A DNA stretch of 64,000 nucleotides from Aaosphaeria pasadenensis (GCA_022813625.1 JAKLMB010000042.1:1-64000); one strand, 5' to 3'; shown: positions 31,318 to 43,084, numbered from the stretch's first letter. The notes: a model not told the origin generated them from the letters alone. Made by a program: numbers and translations.

Positions 31318-33459
31318 ATGGCTTCTCGAGATGACTATAATTTTGGGTGGGTTTGCGCTTTGCCTGTCGAGGTGGCCGCATCTAAGTGCCCTACTTCTCA
31401 CAGCTGTAGGCAAGGCAGAGACTATCCAATTTCTCGGCGAAAGTCAGATACCTCTGTATATCTCCAAAACGAGACAACACGACGCCACCATGGCGCATGA
31501 GAGCCTAGAGCAGAGTATCCTATACGACCATGATTATCATCAAACAGCCATTGAAGCTGCAGAGGGCGTATGCCATAATTGCGACTCGGATCAACTTCTC
31601 TATCGGCCATCTCGCGTGAACCAGAACCCTAGAGTTCATTATGGCCTAGTCGCATCCAGAAAAAGTGGATGTGTAACGGTGCCACACGAGACAAGTTGGC
31701 GCGAGAGCATGGAATCCTTTGTTTCGGCGCAGCCGCTGTTGGCTTCATAGATGCCACTCAGTATCTGGCCGTCCAAGGAATCTGTGACTACGCAGACTCC
31801 CATCGTTCTAACCTCCGGCATTCCCATGCCACCGCTGCTGCCACTGCATGTGCCAAAGAGATTCTGTCGTTAATACCCACGATCGCAAAATCCGTTTCTG
31901 TGGGAAAAGGAACATTTCCGGCAGCCTCAACGGTTCTCGATGCTTTGCTTTCAACCTGACCTGAAGTTGACCGAGAATCTCTAATCGTTTTTTAAAGGCA
32001 GAAAGGTCACCGGCACTTTTGGATGGCTCATAGAACATCGTACCTATCAAAAGTGGCTTGTAGACGCGAATCCATTACTTCTCTGGATCTCAGGAAGTTC
32101 TGGAAAGGGAATATCATGCTCGCCATTTATATTACCGAGGTGCTGCAGCTAGTAGTAGACTCGACCCATTATGTTCTCATTTACTATTTCCGTAGTAACC
32201 GTGACCAGAACCTGCTGCAAGTTCAGCAAAGTCTATTGGCTGGCGTTGAAGGAACCTTTCAATGGGTCGGGTTTGTCACTGATGAACTTAGGGGCAGGAT
32301 TTGGTCTAAAGTCAAGGAAATTCTTCGTGGTGTTCCCAAGAGACTTGGTGGGATCTATCAGCGGCTGCTCCGGAGGATTGAAGACAAAGGAAAGCTTGTC
32401 TCTCTCCTTCGATGGGTCGTTCTCGCTACCTGACCTCTTACTGTAAGTGAGTTGACAGTGGTAGTGAGGGTGAAACCATCTGACAACCTCATGGCAACCG
32501 AAGTGACGAAAGATCGACTACTGTCCTGTGGAATGTTGGTCAAGGTTGAAGGAGATATCGTTAATCTTGCCCATGAATCGGCAAATGACTTTTTCTAGAG
32601 TCCTCAGATAAATACAGAAGGGATATCCATGTTCCACATGGACTGCAACACTCACTTGACTCTAATACGGGCCAGTCCAGCATTGATCGAAGAACAGTAC
32701 AAATATCCAGGCAGTATCGGCCACGAGTCTCTCCAAAATTCCCTATTATTTTATACTTGCCTACACTAGACAGACTACTTTCGACATGCCATCAATGTGG
32801 TTGATCCGTAGACTGAGTTTTCACGTCCGTTCTTCCAGACCGAGTTGCCATTGGTGGGCTTCCTACTGGGAACAGGAGAAATACTGCGAGGCTGCGCTCT
32901 CCTTCACGCTACTGCACTTAGCTTCTTACTTTGGTAATGTATCGTGGACAAGAATATTACTCAGTCAGCGTGCCTCCAACCATCTTTTCGTTCGTAGCCT
33001 GAGCTCTCGAAAGGATCATTACATCCGGACACCGCTTTTCTGGGCCGCCACACGAGGCCACCTGGACGTAGTGGAATTCTTACTCGATGAAGGGGCCTGT
33101 GTCAGGACCAAAGCGAAAGCAGTTTGACTGCGCTCCATGTTGCAGCAACTGGGGAGCACGAGGACATGGTATCTATACCATTAGACCGAGGTGCTCTGAT
33201 CGAGGGTAAAGGCAGCCACGGCGACACACCATCGATTCGAGCATTTCAAGCGAATTCTCAAGAGATTTTCCAGCTTCTTCTGAGTTATGGAGCGCGTGTG
33301 GATGGGTTACCCACTCCCCCGGGCGTTGCCTCACTAAAAGGGGGTGAGCAGTCATTGGAGGAGCGTGCAAAACAACTCATGGACCTTCAAGAACATTTTC
33401 TTGCTTCGAGATACGAGAATTCGTCGAGACAAGTTCAGATAATGATGTTTAGATCATGA
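31318..33459 (+). pseudogene. Decayed NLR: nucleoside phosphorylase, NACHT and ankyrin domains
   Basis: Fragments in different frames follow the order of a fungal STAND receptor. At 31318 it starts MASRDDYNFGWVCALPVEVA, the classic opening of the PNP_UDP domain, then is frameshifted. Later come NPRVHYGLVAS, ATRDKLAREHGILCF and LAVQGICDYADSH, the domain's C-terminal half, with the usual FEMEAAG reading FGAAAVG. Around 32020-32250 a NACHT start is seen: QKWLVDANPLLLWISGSSGK, where the P-loop has lost its usual K-T ending. Ankyrin-like repeats follow (TPLFWAATRGHLDVVEFLLD, then after a TGA at 33125 LTALHVAATGEHEDM). Several frameshifts and lost segments make this a pseudogene. Confidence 0.75.
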
Positions 33460-33558
33460 TTAAGGCCTAGGCCTCTCCTTCCGTGTCCTGGGTGTTCTTC
33501 AACTTGTCACGCTGTATCTAAAACACTCATCAGTTGGCCGTTGGGAGACGATGTCCGT

Positions 33559-34545
33559 ATGACAGGACCTCGTCAAGAATAACAAGACGGAAAGATTGCG
33601 GAAATGTGCTCAGGCATATCGCAATTTTGGCATCGGGGTGGTTGCGGGTAGGAAGTCCAAGAACTTGGTATCCATGACGGATCTTCCGACCCTTATATTT
33701 CAAGGGGTATCTGGCGCTGATCTTGAAGCCCTATTGGCAATTTCCGTTCTCTTAGGGTCAGAAATCAAACCCGAACCCGTTCGACGCCAATGGAGAGTGG
33801 GGACGCCATCACAGGCGGGTCATTTTCCCACTGGGCTTCCATCGCCTATGCCAGAGGAGCGGAGCAATTCTTGCACTATGGAGTTCGTGAGTTTCTGGTA
33901 GACTTTGATGGCTGCATCCAGCAGGGAAACATGATAGAAAGCGTGCAGCGGTCGACGGTTCTCTTTACAAGTCAGATCGCCATGCTTGAGAATCTGGATC
34001 CGCGACCGGTCGAATACCTCTCAACAGTGATTGCGGAGTTCTATGAAGGTTATATCGGAGGGAGTCACGAGGCGCAACTCTTCGATAGTGCCAACAAAGC
34101 GTGTGCCAATGAATTTGATGCCATCAGCACAGATCCCGACGAACTTGTCGGTATCAGCCCATGTTGGAACTCTCCCAGGTTGCTCTCCTTTCTTTCTGCT
34201 ATTTTCCATTTCGCCCGGCGTTCCCACGACAAAGGACAAGACAGGTTTTTCAATATGATCCCCGCAGCATGCCTGATTCTCTGCCAAGTCAGCCCATTTA
34301 CCTACCGCTGTTTGATTGAAGAGACACTACCAGACACATTGAGTGCTTTGATATCCCAAGAGCACTGCAAAACGGTCCAAAAGCATGCCTATAAAGCTCT
34401 TGTAGAATGCTTAATCATTGGAAGCCAATACAGTTTGCAGATGCGCACAGCTGTCAGAGAGATAGTAGAGCTCAATATTGAAACCATAGATGGGGTGAAT
34501 ACTATTTCAGGTCTATTATGCCAAGATTTTATGATATCGAGATGA
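33559..34545 (+). pseudogene. Frameshifted gene remnant of unknown family
   Basis: An open stretch from about 33559 (DLVKNNKTERLRKCAQAYRN) runs to 33785, where the reading moves to another frame that opens at the ATG at 33790 and continues 251 codons to 34545 (SFSHWASIAYARGAEQFLHY, DPRPVEYLSTVIAEFYEGYI, HKAYKALVECL-like helices). The two parts read naturally as one helical protein broken by a small indel. No domain is recognised. It lies in the same orientation right after the NLR remnant and could be the tail of the same gene or a separate one. Confidence 0.45.
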
Positions 34546-35526
34546 ACCTTTTGTAAGACTAGTCTGTATATTTATCTAAATACCACTAATATCATTCTCC
34601 TACCATAGCCTCTAGAACTTGAGCATTGTGTTTACTTTAGGACCATCTAAACGTAAGAAATATACGAAGCGTAGCGCCACCTTCAAAAGCAGGAATATAG
34701 CCTCCACCCTGAACTGCGTAGCCAACAAGCTCAGTCCCTTCATCATAGACGATCTTCTTCCAGTTTCTCGTGGGTTTCTTGATGTCATTCTCCATATTTT
34801 ATGCTTTTGCAAATTTTGTTTTCCATCGCAATTTTAAACACCCACATACAATTCGAACTTGTTTCTCAAGCAGAAATAGCACGTCAAAACGACAGAAAAA
34901 CCATGAAAATTTAGACACAATATTTGAGCGGAATTTACAAAGGCATCAGAACTAGAGGATGCAGATAGACCTATCAAGAGTGATTTCAAAATAGAAAATA
35001 GCAGATCGGGGGCTGGAGGGATACTGCATTCTGTAATTGTTCCTGCACGCAATAGAAGGAAATGGGAGATGAAAACTCACGCGGCGCATCTACATAATAT
35101 TTCATTCAATCAGTTACACAGGGGAAATATAGTTGATAAACGATATCTGATTGAATTTGTATTTCAATTTTTTTTCGTGGGCTCCATGTGCATGCATGGC
35201 TTATAGGGTTCTACCTGGATCCTCCCAAAATAATAGTCGTTCACGATTCCCCCTCAACCCCAGGCCAACGCTCGGGGGACGAGATGCCCATGCCCTAGAC
35301 TGTTCCTAGGTGGCCAATTCGTTCATCCCTGATCCCTGATTCCTAATCCCAATCCATCATGAAATAATATGAGATACCATTCACTACCGTAATGCTTCCA
35401 ATGAATAAACGTGACCCCAGCTAAGCACAAACTCCGAGCAATGAATCCGGCCAAAAATATGCCAATACTCCACCTAAGAAAAATCGCCAAAAAACTCTGA
35501 AGAGTTATCTAATCGTAGTGCACCGC
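34546..35526. other. Intergenic, DCP2 3' flank
   Basis: No supported gene. It contains AT-rich sequence and the probable 3' untranslated region of DCP2. Confidence 0.6.
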
Positions 35527-38500
35527 TCACCGCCCGCTGCCCTTCGCCACGTTTTCTAAGAAACCGAGAAGGAAGCTCTTGTCCGTGGCGGAAGGGCTGG
35601 TGGCTCTGACCTTTCCCTTGTCTAAATTGATAGCCCCGAGTCTGTCGCTGAGACCTGGAGGTCCTGAACTGGTGAGTCCGCCTTCCTCGATAAGATGATT
35701 ATTGCTTTGGGCTGGCGGAACTACAATGTTCGTAGGCCCTGGCTCGCCGATGCTGGAGATTCGGCTTCGGCTTGCGGCATTCGCCGGGCTGTTCATTTGG
35801 CTGCCCTGCCCTGGGAGTGGACTGACGGGGCTGATGACGCCTGACATGAGATTTTTAGGAGTGGGAGGTTGAGCGCTCTTGCCAGCCGGGCCGGGACTGC
35901 CAGGCAAAGGCGAATTCGCCGAGAGGCTGGTGATGCTAGATGGAGGATTGGATACACCAAAAGGCGGAACCGGAATGGTTGATATTGGCTTTGGCGACGC
36001 TGTGACACGGGGTGGTTGTCCAAACAGGGACAAAAGTGCGCTTTTTTGGTCCGTGGGCAACACATTTCGAAGATCGTTAACCAGTTGTCCGGCTGGCACG
36101 GGAGGCGTCTTCGCAAGCTGTGCCGGAGCAGGTTGAGGCGATGCATGCTGTCCAAGGAGGGCAAGAAGAGGGTTAGAATTTGGATTACCGGGCGGAGCTG
36201 GAGATGTACTTGGTTGAGGACGTCGCAGTATGTGTGGCTTGAATGTTGTAGCCTGTGGGGTCGAGACATTCGAAGTGGACGGGCTCGCATGCTTACTGGG
36301 AGGGCCAAGTTCGGAGGGGCTCTCTCGGGAGACCACCGTATCGTTACGCTTGAGGATTTGCTGAGGGATGAAATGCCTTTGCTCGGCACTCTTCCTTTGA
36401 TTTGGCGACGGACCGCGCGATTGGCCGTGCCCGTTTGCGTCGTTGAGGTGTGTATTCCTCTTCATGGTCTCAAAGTCAGGTACGTTCACCGGCCCGCTAA
36501 CGGTAGCTGTGGTAACTCCTGGGTGGTTCGGCTTCTGTCCGAACGCAGCGAGAAGATTTGCCTGATGGGCCGAGATAGGTGGCGGTGGGCCCTTGTGCTG
36601 AGGCTCCGCAGGCAATGCAGGATGTCCAGGCGTTGTGGGCATGGCGGACAATTCGACAAGCGCTTCATCCGTCTTGGGAGGCTCGGGGGTTGCGGCGGTC
36701 AAAGATGGCGACCGAAAGAGGTTCAATAAAGAGTCTTGATGTGCACTCCTCGGCTTAGGCTGCACGGGCTGGAAGGTTGAACTGGGCGGAGAAGACTGGA
36801 AGGGAGGTGGACTTGGAGCGTAAGGGTGGGATAAGATATGAGGAGGGGAGCTGATCGAGTCCTGGTGATGCAAAACTGGTGGCTGATGCTGTGTTTGTGG
36901 AGCTTCATGAACAATATGCGGTGGGAGGTGTGGAGGTGGATGCGGCTTCTCTTGACTTTTGAAGGAATTGAGTAGTCCTAATGCGTGTGCTGTGAGCTTC
37001 GGCGCAGGCAAGTCGGCGGCCTGCGGTATTCGTGGTCCTTGGTGATTCGAGGACTGAGACGCATGTGCAAACTGGGGGTCGCCAGTCTGTTGATAAGGCC
37101 GCGGCGGTTGTTGGCCGAAAATTTGTTGGACATTGGGGTTTCCGACCGGGTAAGGAGGGTTGTCCGGGAGGGAAGGAGGCGGTGCCACGAATTGGCCGCG
37201 GAAGGGCACCTGGGGCGCCTGGGACTCTCTATGAGGTTGATGAGGCATGTGGACATGTTGGGGACCACGGAATGGAGGCACGCTTTGATGGGAGTTAAGG
37301 GGATAAGGGGGCGGAGGTGCCATCTGGTCAAGGTGGGGTTGGCGAGGATGGTGCTGACCATGGGGACTCTGAGGGTGAATAGGCGTGATGAATTGATCGA
37401 ATGGTGTCATGGGAGGCTGCTGTTGGGCAACCGGATTGCTATTGCCGTGAAGCATAGCTAGCAGCGGATTGGATTGCGTGGGAGCCTCCACGGGCGGCGA
37501 TTGTACCAGTAAACCTGAGCCTGCGCCCACGCTGAGCAGACGTTTGAGTTCGGCAGCTGGGTCTACCGTGACTTGCTCTCCAACCTGATCGGAAACCTCT
37601 GGCAGCGCATCGCTCGCTCGATGGCCGCGACCGCCCAGTTTAGCAAGGAGGCCGGCCAGGTTGTCTTCGGGAACGGCCGCTTCATCCGCCGTTGTCTCTC
37701 CCAGATCCCCCTCGAGCTCGGTATCTGTGGCAGCAGCCGGGACGGGAGGGGCCAAATGTTGTGCGCCGGGGCCAGACTTCGCCTTTTGTTTGTCGAGCCG
37801 ATGTTGCTGCTTGATCCAAGCCTTGAGGGGACCGAGGAAGGGGGCGACCATGTAGAAATGATTATCCTTGATGCCCTCCTGCGCATTTCCTTGCTGTGCG
37901 TGCTTGTTCCTCTTAAGAGTGGGAAGATCGGTGAGTTTGTACCAGTCGATCTTGGAAATCTCTTTGCGGGTTCGGGGCTCAAAGTAGGTATCCATTGGGA
38001 CGCCGCGGAAGACGTATAGCATCATTTCCTGCTCGCGCATTGACACGACGATTTTTTTCATCTGGTCTTCGGGCCCCACGAGGCCAGCTTCCTTCAACTC
38101 ATAGCCAGTCTCTTCGTAGACCTCGCGCACGGCGCAGTCGAGGTCGGCTTCCTCTTTGTTTATCTTGCCTCGAGGGAAGCTCCACTTTGCGCCTTTTTTC
38201 CAACCCTTGACGAGCACGGCATGGGTCATGTCGGAGTTAAGCATGATTGCACCCCTCACGGGGACACGGGTCTTGTAGGCGAGGAAGTTGTCGTAGGCCT
38301 GTTCATGCAGAGATTGAGGGTATGCGGCGGACAGCGGGCAGTGCTGGAACATGAGGAGGGCGAAGCGGCGCAGGTTCATTGAGGGCAAGGAAGGGTCGAG
38401 GGGACGGAGGAAGTCCTCGTAGAACCATTGAGCTTCCTCGATCTGGAAACATATTCGCTCGACGGAGAGGAGTTCTTCGTGGGGGAGGTTGATGATGAAG

Positions 38501-38568
38501 CGAGCGCATAGGTCATCGAGCCAGTCAACCAGCTGCATTTTGGAGGTGCCTGTGTCTATGTCTGTCAT
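35527..38568 (-). CDS. DCP2: mRNA decapping enzyme DCP2
   Basis: A single exon of 1013 residues from the first in-frame ATG (38568). The N-terminal regulatory domain (residues 1-95; WLDDLCARFIINLPHEELLS, EEAQWFYEDF) is followed by the Nudix domain with the box GKINKEEADLDC and REVYEETGYE, and by Box B (NHFYMVAPFLGPLKAWI). This is the catalytic subunit that removes the 5' cap in P-bodies. The long Pro/Gln/His-rich tail carries repeated short leucine motifs: NPLLAML near 367, ALGLLNSF near 528, DSLLNLF near 609, ANLLAAF near 668, NPLLALL near 798, SALLSLF near 841 and SFLLGFL near 996. These resemble the helical leucine-rich motifs that bind Edc3/Pdc1. Confidence 0.96.
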   Translation of the reverse strand: MTDIDTGTSKMQLVDWLDDLCARFIINLPHEELLSVERICFQIEEAQWFYEDFLRPLDPSLPSMNLRRFALLMFQHCPLSAAYPQSLHEQAYDNFLAYKTRVPVRGAIMLNSDMTHAVLVKGWKKGAKWSFPRGKINKEEADLDCAVREVYEETGYELKEAGLVGPEDQMKKIVVSMREQEMMLYVFRGVPMDTYFEPRTRKEISKIDWYKLTDLPTLKRNKHAQQGNAQEGIKDNHFYMVAPFLGPLKAWIKQQHRLDKQKAKSGPGAQHLAPPVPAAATDTELEGDLGETTADEAAVPEDNLAGLLAKLGGRGHRASDALPEVSDQVGEQVTVDPAAELKRLLSVGAGSGLLVQSPPVEAPTQSNPLLAMLHGNSNPVAQQQPPMTPFDQFITPIHPQSPHGQHHPRQPHLDQMAPPPPYPLNSHQSVPPFRGPQHVHMPHQPHRESQAPQVPFRGQFVAPPPSLPDNPPYPVGNPNVQQIFGQQPPRPYQQTGDPQFAHASQSSNHQGPRIPQAADLPAPKLTAHALGLLNSFKSQEKPHPPPHLPPHIVHEAPQTQHQPPVLHHQDSISSPPHILSHPYAPSPPPFQSSPPSSTFQPVQPKPRSAHQDSLLNLFRSPSLTAATPEPPKTDEALVELSAMPTTPGHPALPAEPQHKGPPPPISAHQANLLAAFGQKPNHPGVTTATVSGPVNVPDFETMKRNTHLNDANGHGQSRGPSPNQRKSAEQRHFIPQQILKRNDTVVSRESPSELGPPSKHASPSTSNVSTPQATTFKPHILRRPQPSTSPAPPGNPNSNPLLALLGQHASPQPAPAQLAKTPPVPAGQLVNDLRNVLPTDQKSALLSLFGQPPRVTASPKPISTIPVPPFGVSNPPSSITSLSANSPLPGSPGPAGKSAQPPTPKNLMSGVISPVSPLPGQGSQMNSPANAASRSRISSIGEPGPTNIVVPPAQSNNHLIEEGGLTSSGPPGLSDRLGAINLDKGKVRATSPSATDKSFLLGFLENVAKGSGR

Positions 38569-39799
38569 GTTTGGATGTGATATCGTGCGCTGGCATGCCG
38601 TTTGGGCACGGGAGTTGAGATTGAGTAAGAGGAGGTAGGAGGTGTTTCTTTTATGGCCGTATGTATATGGGGTGATATTGGTGATAGTGATGGATTGCAA
38701 GGTACGAGTAGTTCGTTGTTGTTTGACTGATGGGAGGGGAGAGTTTGGTGTGTCGCGTCGTTGGGCAGAGGCAGAGGCAGAGGCAGACGTATATGGACTA
38801 GCTCGTTCTGGATCTGGACAGGCGTCGGAGGTCGGAGTTCATCAGACAAGTTACCAGGTACCTCGTAATAATAATGATAATTGAAAGATAATAATGAGAG
38901 TGAATTAATTGCATGTGAATACAATTGCTAATGCATCTTATCAAGCTAGCAAAGGCACTCGTAAAATCTCTTCCGGTCTCGCCATCTGTCGCGTTCGCCG
39001 AAGAAACCTCAGGAAGAAACCTTGCTGCGCTGAAAAGATGTGGCGCTCATGTGGCTGTAGTGGCTGTGCTCATATCCTTCCATCGTGTGATTGGTCGAGA
39101 AGGGAACAGTATCTTGGTGGGCACATGAGATGGAAAGAGCAAGTCAAGCTAACGAATCACGAGGCAGGAGCTACAGAGTTATGATGTGGGAGGGACGAAT
39201 GACGAGGAAGGAAGCTACGGGCGATGACGTCTCGCGTGCCTTCCCTATCAAGTTCTGGTCTCTACCACCCATCCCATCTGGACCACTATGAGCTGTCTAA
39301 ACATCATTAATCGCCCGACATGTTAGCAGCCGCCGCCCACTGATTGATAAATCTTAAATCTCGTCGCTTTTCCATCTCATCTTCCTTCCTTCGTTCTTGC
39401 ACAATAATTCTTGTCCTTCCACTCAATCGTCGCAATTCGCTTCGTTCGATCTGGTCTATTTGTAGCTGGCTAGCGACGCGCGCGCCCGTTTCAAATCCTG
39501 TAACCACGATCAACATCAGCCAACCAACGCTCGCCGCCCACTAATTTCCATCTGGTCCATATCCTGTCCCACATCTCAGACAACATTCCAGACCTGCGAC
39601 ACAGCGACAGCGCTCTCAATATCATTTACCTATAAGTTTGTCTGTGTCGCCTCAGACTCTTCAATTTATCCCAAGACCAATTCCTTCTCTCCCCAAACAG
39701 TAGCGACAAACGAGGAAAGAAAAAAACACCACATCCACCCCTTGTCTTCTCTCCTTTCCATCCCATCCAACGTCAGTCTACACACACCACACCGCAACG
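38569..39799. other. Divergent intergenic region
   Basis: Upstream regions of DCP2 (minus) and the DUF4112 gene (plus). A short GCAGAG tandem lies near 38766 and CT-rich leader-like sequence precedes 39800. No gene seen. Confidence 0.6.
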
Positions 39800-40663
39800 A
39801 TGACGCAACTCATCGCAAAGTATGCCGCGAAGAAGATGCTCTCCAGTGAGCTGAACAAGTACAAGAGCAAAAACGTAGCAGGACCATACGTAAGTTGTCA
39901 TATCCAATCCTCTCGCTCTCCATCACAACACCTCACTGACGACCTTGCTTAGGACCCTTACTACGAGGAGATCCCACACCCGCGAAACCCAAACAAGACC
40001 AAGAAGGTCAAGAGGCAGATTCCCGCCTACATCCCCGAGAAAGATGCAGAGATTCTGGCTCGCGCCCGCAAGACCGCTTATAGACTGGATATGTGTTTGT
40101 TCAATTTCATGGGTATCCGCTTCGGCTGGTCGTCCGTTGTTGGCATCGTACCCGTCATTGGCGACGGTCTTGACGCTGCATTCGCCTTGAAGCTCATATA
40201 TAAGATGAGCGGGTGCGAATGTAAACTTCCGGCTACCGTCCTCGTCATGATGCTCTTCAATCTGGCGTTGGACTTTCTCGTTGGACTGGTACCATTCGTC
40301 GGCGATATTGCAGATGCCGCCTACAAGTGCAACGCTAAAAATGTTCGTCTATTCGAAGAACATCTCGACAAAGTGTACAAGCCTAAGGAGCTCATTGCTG
40401 AAGAGAAGCGACTCAAGAGACAGAGCTACACCCCTGCGACCATCTATGAAGACTTCTCCGATGAGGAGGAAGAGCGTCGCAACACCTTCGCTGATGACCA
40501 CGATGATGTCCGACACCCAACTCGTGCATACTCTGGTCGCAGGAATGAGAGGATCCGCGACGAGGAAATGGCCATGCCTTCGAGGAATGATACCCATCGA
40601 TCTCAACGTTCCCATCGTGACGGCCCGAGCCGCAACAACACAAGGGGTAGCAGGCGCCACTAG
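39800..40663 (+). CDS. DUF4112 domain protein
   Basis: Two exons (39800-39889 and 39953-40663, 63-nt intron) give 266 residues. After a basic N-terminus, residues about 55-160 form the DUF4112 region with paired small-residue membrane-associated helices: FGWSSVVGIVPVIGDGLDAA and ALDFLVGLVPFVGDIADAAY, both ending in G-D. The C-terminal 90 residues are hydrophilic and charged (Glu, Arg, Ser). The family is widespread in fungi and is sometimes labelled a PH-domain protein; its function is not established. Gene structure and motif agreement make the model secure. Confidence 0.9.
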
Positions 40664-41122
40664 TTCTTTGTTCAGTTTTCGTGTTTCTTCCTATTTTCAT
40701 ATACTTTAGTTATACCATGATCTTGTTATCCGTCTTTGCGGTCAAGACGCAGCGTCGCAATCAGCCATGAGCTCGTCATCACAGTTGTTCTTTCTTTACC
40801 TTTGAAAGATCAAACAATTTTCCTTTTCACTCGCACCAACTGTAGCCAACCCTTTTCTTAATAGTTTTAATTTCACGATGTCATGGCTTACCCACTTTTG
40901 AGTTATCTTGTCAATCTCTTGAATTCCCCTGTTTGTACACACTTCAGGTATTTACCAGTGTAATCGGCAACGGCAGAAAGAGGAAAAATCCAACAGCTGG
41001 AGGAATTAATTAATTTCATATCATTCGATTAATATTTCTTCCTATAATGGTATATCTCCACTATATCTCACCATCAATTCGCATAGTTAGTATATAGATA
41101 GAAGACAGAATACATGAACTTT
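40664..41122. other. Convergent 3' region
   Basis: 3' flanks of the DUF4112 gene and the large membrane protein. T-rich, with no supported gene. Confidence 0.6.
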
Positions 41123-43084
41123 CTAACCAGCGTGCGGGATGAACCCGGTCCACTCCACCGTCTTGTAGACGCCCTTCTCGACGGCCCTTAGACTAACAAA
41201 ACTCTCCACCAGCACGAAACCCCTCGCAAAGGGATATGCCATCCAAGCAAACGCCGCGACAACCAGCGACAGAAACATGATTCCCATACCCATCGTATCG
41301 ACGACCCTGTAGCGCACACGCTCCATCGTCTTTCTCCCTTGCCTCATATGTACACTGGTTTTGCAACGTCGCCAGCGCCGTGTCGCGACGTCCGAAATGA
41401 CAAAGCTCGATGCAAAAATGGCGCCAGAAATGGGGGCAGCCATCATAACGATTCCGGAAGCCCGCCAAAGCCAGGCCTCGCTAATGGAAGCAAAGTGTGC
41501 ATTCCAGGCTATGAGGTGCAGGCCTCCGTACGCGGTGCCCATGAATGCATATGTCTTGAGCGCCCGAACGATATGATCGAAGCGTGATGCATCTGCGCTG
41601 GCTAGCCCACTGATACCATCGACGATGAGGTTACTTCGTTCGGGCACAATGTACTGGGAGGAGAAGCGGAGGTTTACGTGCTCTTTCAACACATACTGCG
41701 GTGATGCGTCGTTGGGATCTAGGCTGCGGTAGGGGATCTCGATCGCTTTGCTTTGGTAGGGGAAATGAATATTGCAGGACTTGAGGAAGGCGAGTGCAGC
41801 ATTTGCTTGCTCAAGGTGGAGTCTCTCTATCTCGCTAGAAGAGGTAGGGTCGGAGCTTGGTTTCTGTCGGAGCGTAGCTGGTTTATCCATCTCCAACTGT
41901 CTCCTGATGCGCCTGACATACGTCTGCCGGCTGGTCGTGCAGTAATTATGGTTGGCATGGAATGATTGCACATGCGATAGGCGAATTTGAGAGGAGAACG
42001 CGCATTCGAAACTGTCACCATGTCCCAGCCGCGATGATGAGTCTTTGCCCAGGACCCACAAAGCCGCAAGTTCTCGCACTCTCTCGTGGTCGATCATTAT
42101 CGGACTGCCGACATCGTACGGCTTGTTGATCCATAGCAGGTACATTGCGAATGCGCAAAGGACGTGAGTAAGGACATGGACTTCCAGCAGACTGAGCGGT
42201 AATCCTTCGGCCGTCCGAGCGATGCATTGAAGTAGAAACCATCCGGTTTGAATACAGACAAGTAGCTTCGCCACAAGGTCGGCCTTCGATTTGTCGGAAA
42301 CAGTCGCCGGAGTAACGTTAGGCAATAGACCGAGCTTCGCGAGAAACACGATTCCAGCTGGTGTAAGTGTGACGTGCGTCGGCCTCTTCGCTGGGCTATG
42401 CGACTTGGACTGCTCGTCCATTATAGATAATGGGACAGCGTAGCCGCCTGTAACAGCGAAGAACGCCTGCTCTTTGGTCCATACAGAGTCTGCCTTCTTC
42501 CCCGATCGCCTCGGTAATAATCTAAAAATGCCATAGTGAAATCGATCTTTAAGTGTCCGTTCCTGCTCTCCCTTACCAGGGGAGCCTGTGGGTGGAACAA
42601 TCTCTTGTGCTCCAAAAAGCAAGTCTAGGTTATATTCTGAACTATCAGAGGATTGTCTTGTCATCGTACACTTGCTACAATCCTCCGAGATAGTACAGAT
42701 GCCATGTCCGTCAAAGGCGGCCGGACCAATATCGTCCAGTTCGTTTCGTAGTCTGCTTGTCGTCCACCATTGCTCCCAGGCGCAATAAAGGACGAGTTCT
42801 GGTAGGAAAATAGCAACCGACATCCACAGAGCCCTATGGCCCAAACGACGCCAGCTGGATGAAGTGTAGTAAACATTGGGATGATATGCTGTCCATGCAC
42901 ACAGCGATAATGTCGTGATACATGAAAGAAGGAGATCGAAAGTGCCCCGGACCTGCGGGGCGCCTGTCCAGGCTACAGTATTAGGAAGTGAATCGAACCA
43001 GACATCCTCCGCTGCCCGGGGATGAAGCGGGACTGCTGTGACTCTGCTGGATATGTAGGCGAGGAGGAGAGCGCGAAGCGACAT
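41123..43084 (-). CDS. Fungal multi-pass membrane protein of unknown function
   Basis: A single exon of 653 residues from the ATG at 43084. A signal peptide or signal anchor starts the protein (SLRALLLAYISSRVTAVPL). The family block RGTFDLLLSCITTLSLCAWT with AYHPNV follows, then ALWMSVAIFLPELVLYCAWE. The middle has KSKADLVAKLLVCIQTGWFL and LLEVHVLTHVLCAFAMYLLW. Two or three more helices lie near the C-terminus (GIVMMAAPISGAIFASSFVI; MGIMFLSLVVAAFAWMAY). This set of blocks recurs in many Pezizomycotina proteins that have no assigned role. The loop between helices is long and polar. I propose no function beyond membrane residence. Confidence 0.82.
   Translation of the reverse strand: MSLRALLLAYISSRVTAVPLHPRAAEDVWFDSLPNTVAWTGAPQVRGTFDLLLSCITTLSLCAWTAYHPNVYYTSSSWRRLGHRALWMSVAIFLPELVLYCAWEQWWTTSRLRNELDDIGPAAFDGHGICTISEDCSKCTMTRQSSDSSEYNLDLLFGAQEIVPPTGSPGKGEQERTLKDRFHYGIFRLLPRRSGKKADSVWTKEQAFFAVTGGYAVPLSIMDEQSKSHSPAKRPTHVTLTPAGIVFLAKLGLLPNVTPATVSDKSKADLVAKLLVCIQTGWFLLQCIARTAEGLPLSLLEVHVLTHVLCAFAMYLLWINKPYDVGSPIMIDHERVRELAALWVLGKDSSSRLGHGDSFECAFSSQIRLSHVQSFHANHNYCTTSRQTYVRRIRRQLEMDKPATLRQKPSSDPTSSSEIERLHLEQANAALAFLKSCNIHFPYQSKAIEIPYRSLDPNDASPQYVLKEHVNLRFSSQYIVPERSNLIVDGISGLASADASRFDHIVRALKTYAFMGTAYGGLHLIAWNAHFASISEAWLWRASGIVMMAAPISGAIFASSFVISDVATRRWRRCKTSVHMRQGRKTMERVRYRVVDTMGMGIMFLSLVVAAFAWMAYPFARGFVLVESFVSLRAVEKGVYKTVEWTGFIPHAG

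Noticed and set aside
36016..36729. Long plus-strand frame opposite DCP2
   Set aside because: It is the antisense shadow of the GC-rich DCP2 tail, with no independent motifs.
38766..38790. GCAGAG tandem repeat
   Set aside because: A short microsatellite in a promoter region; nothing suggests a function.
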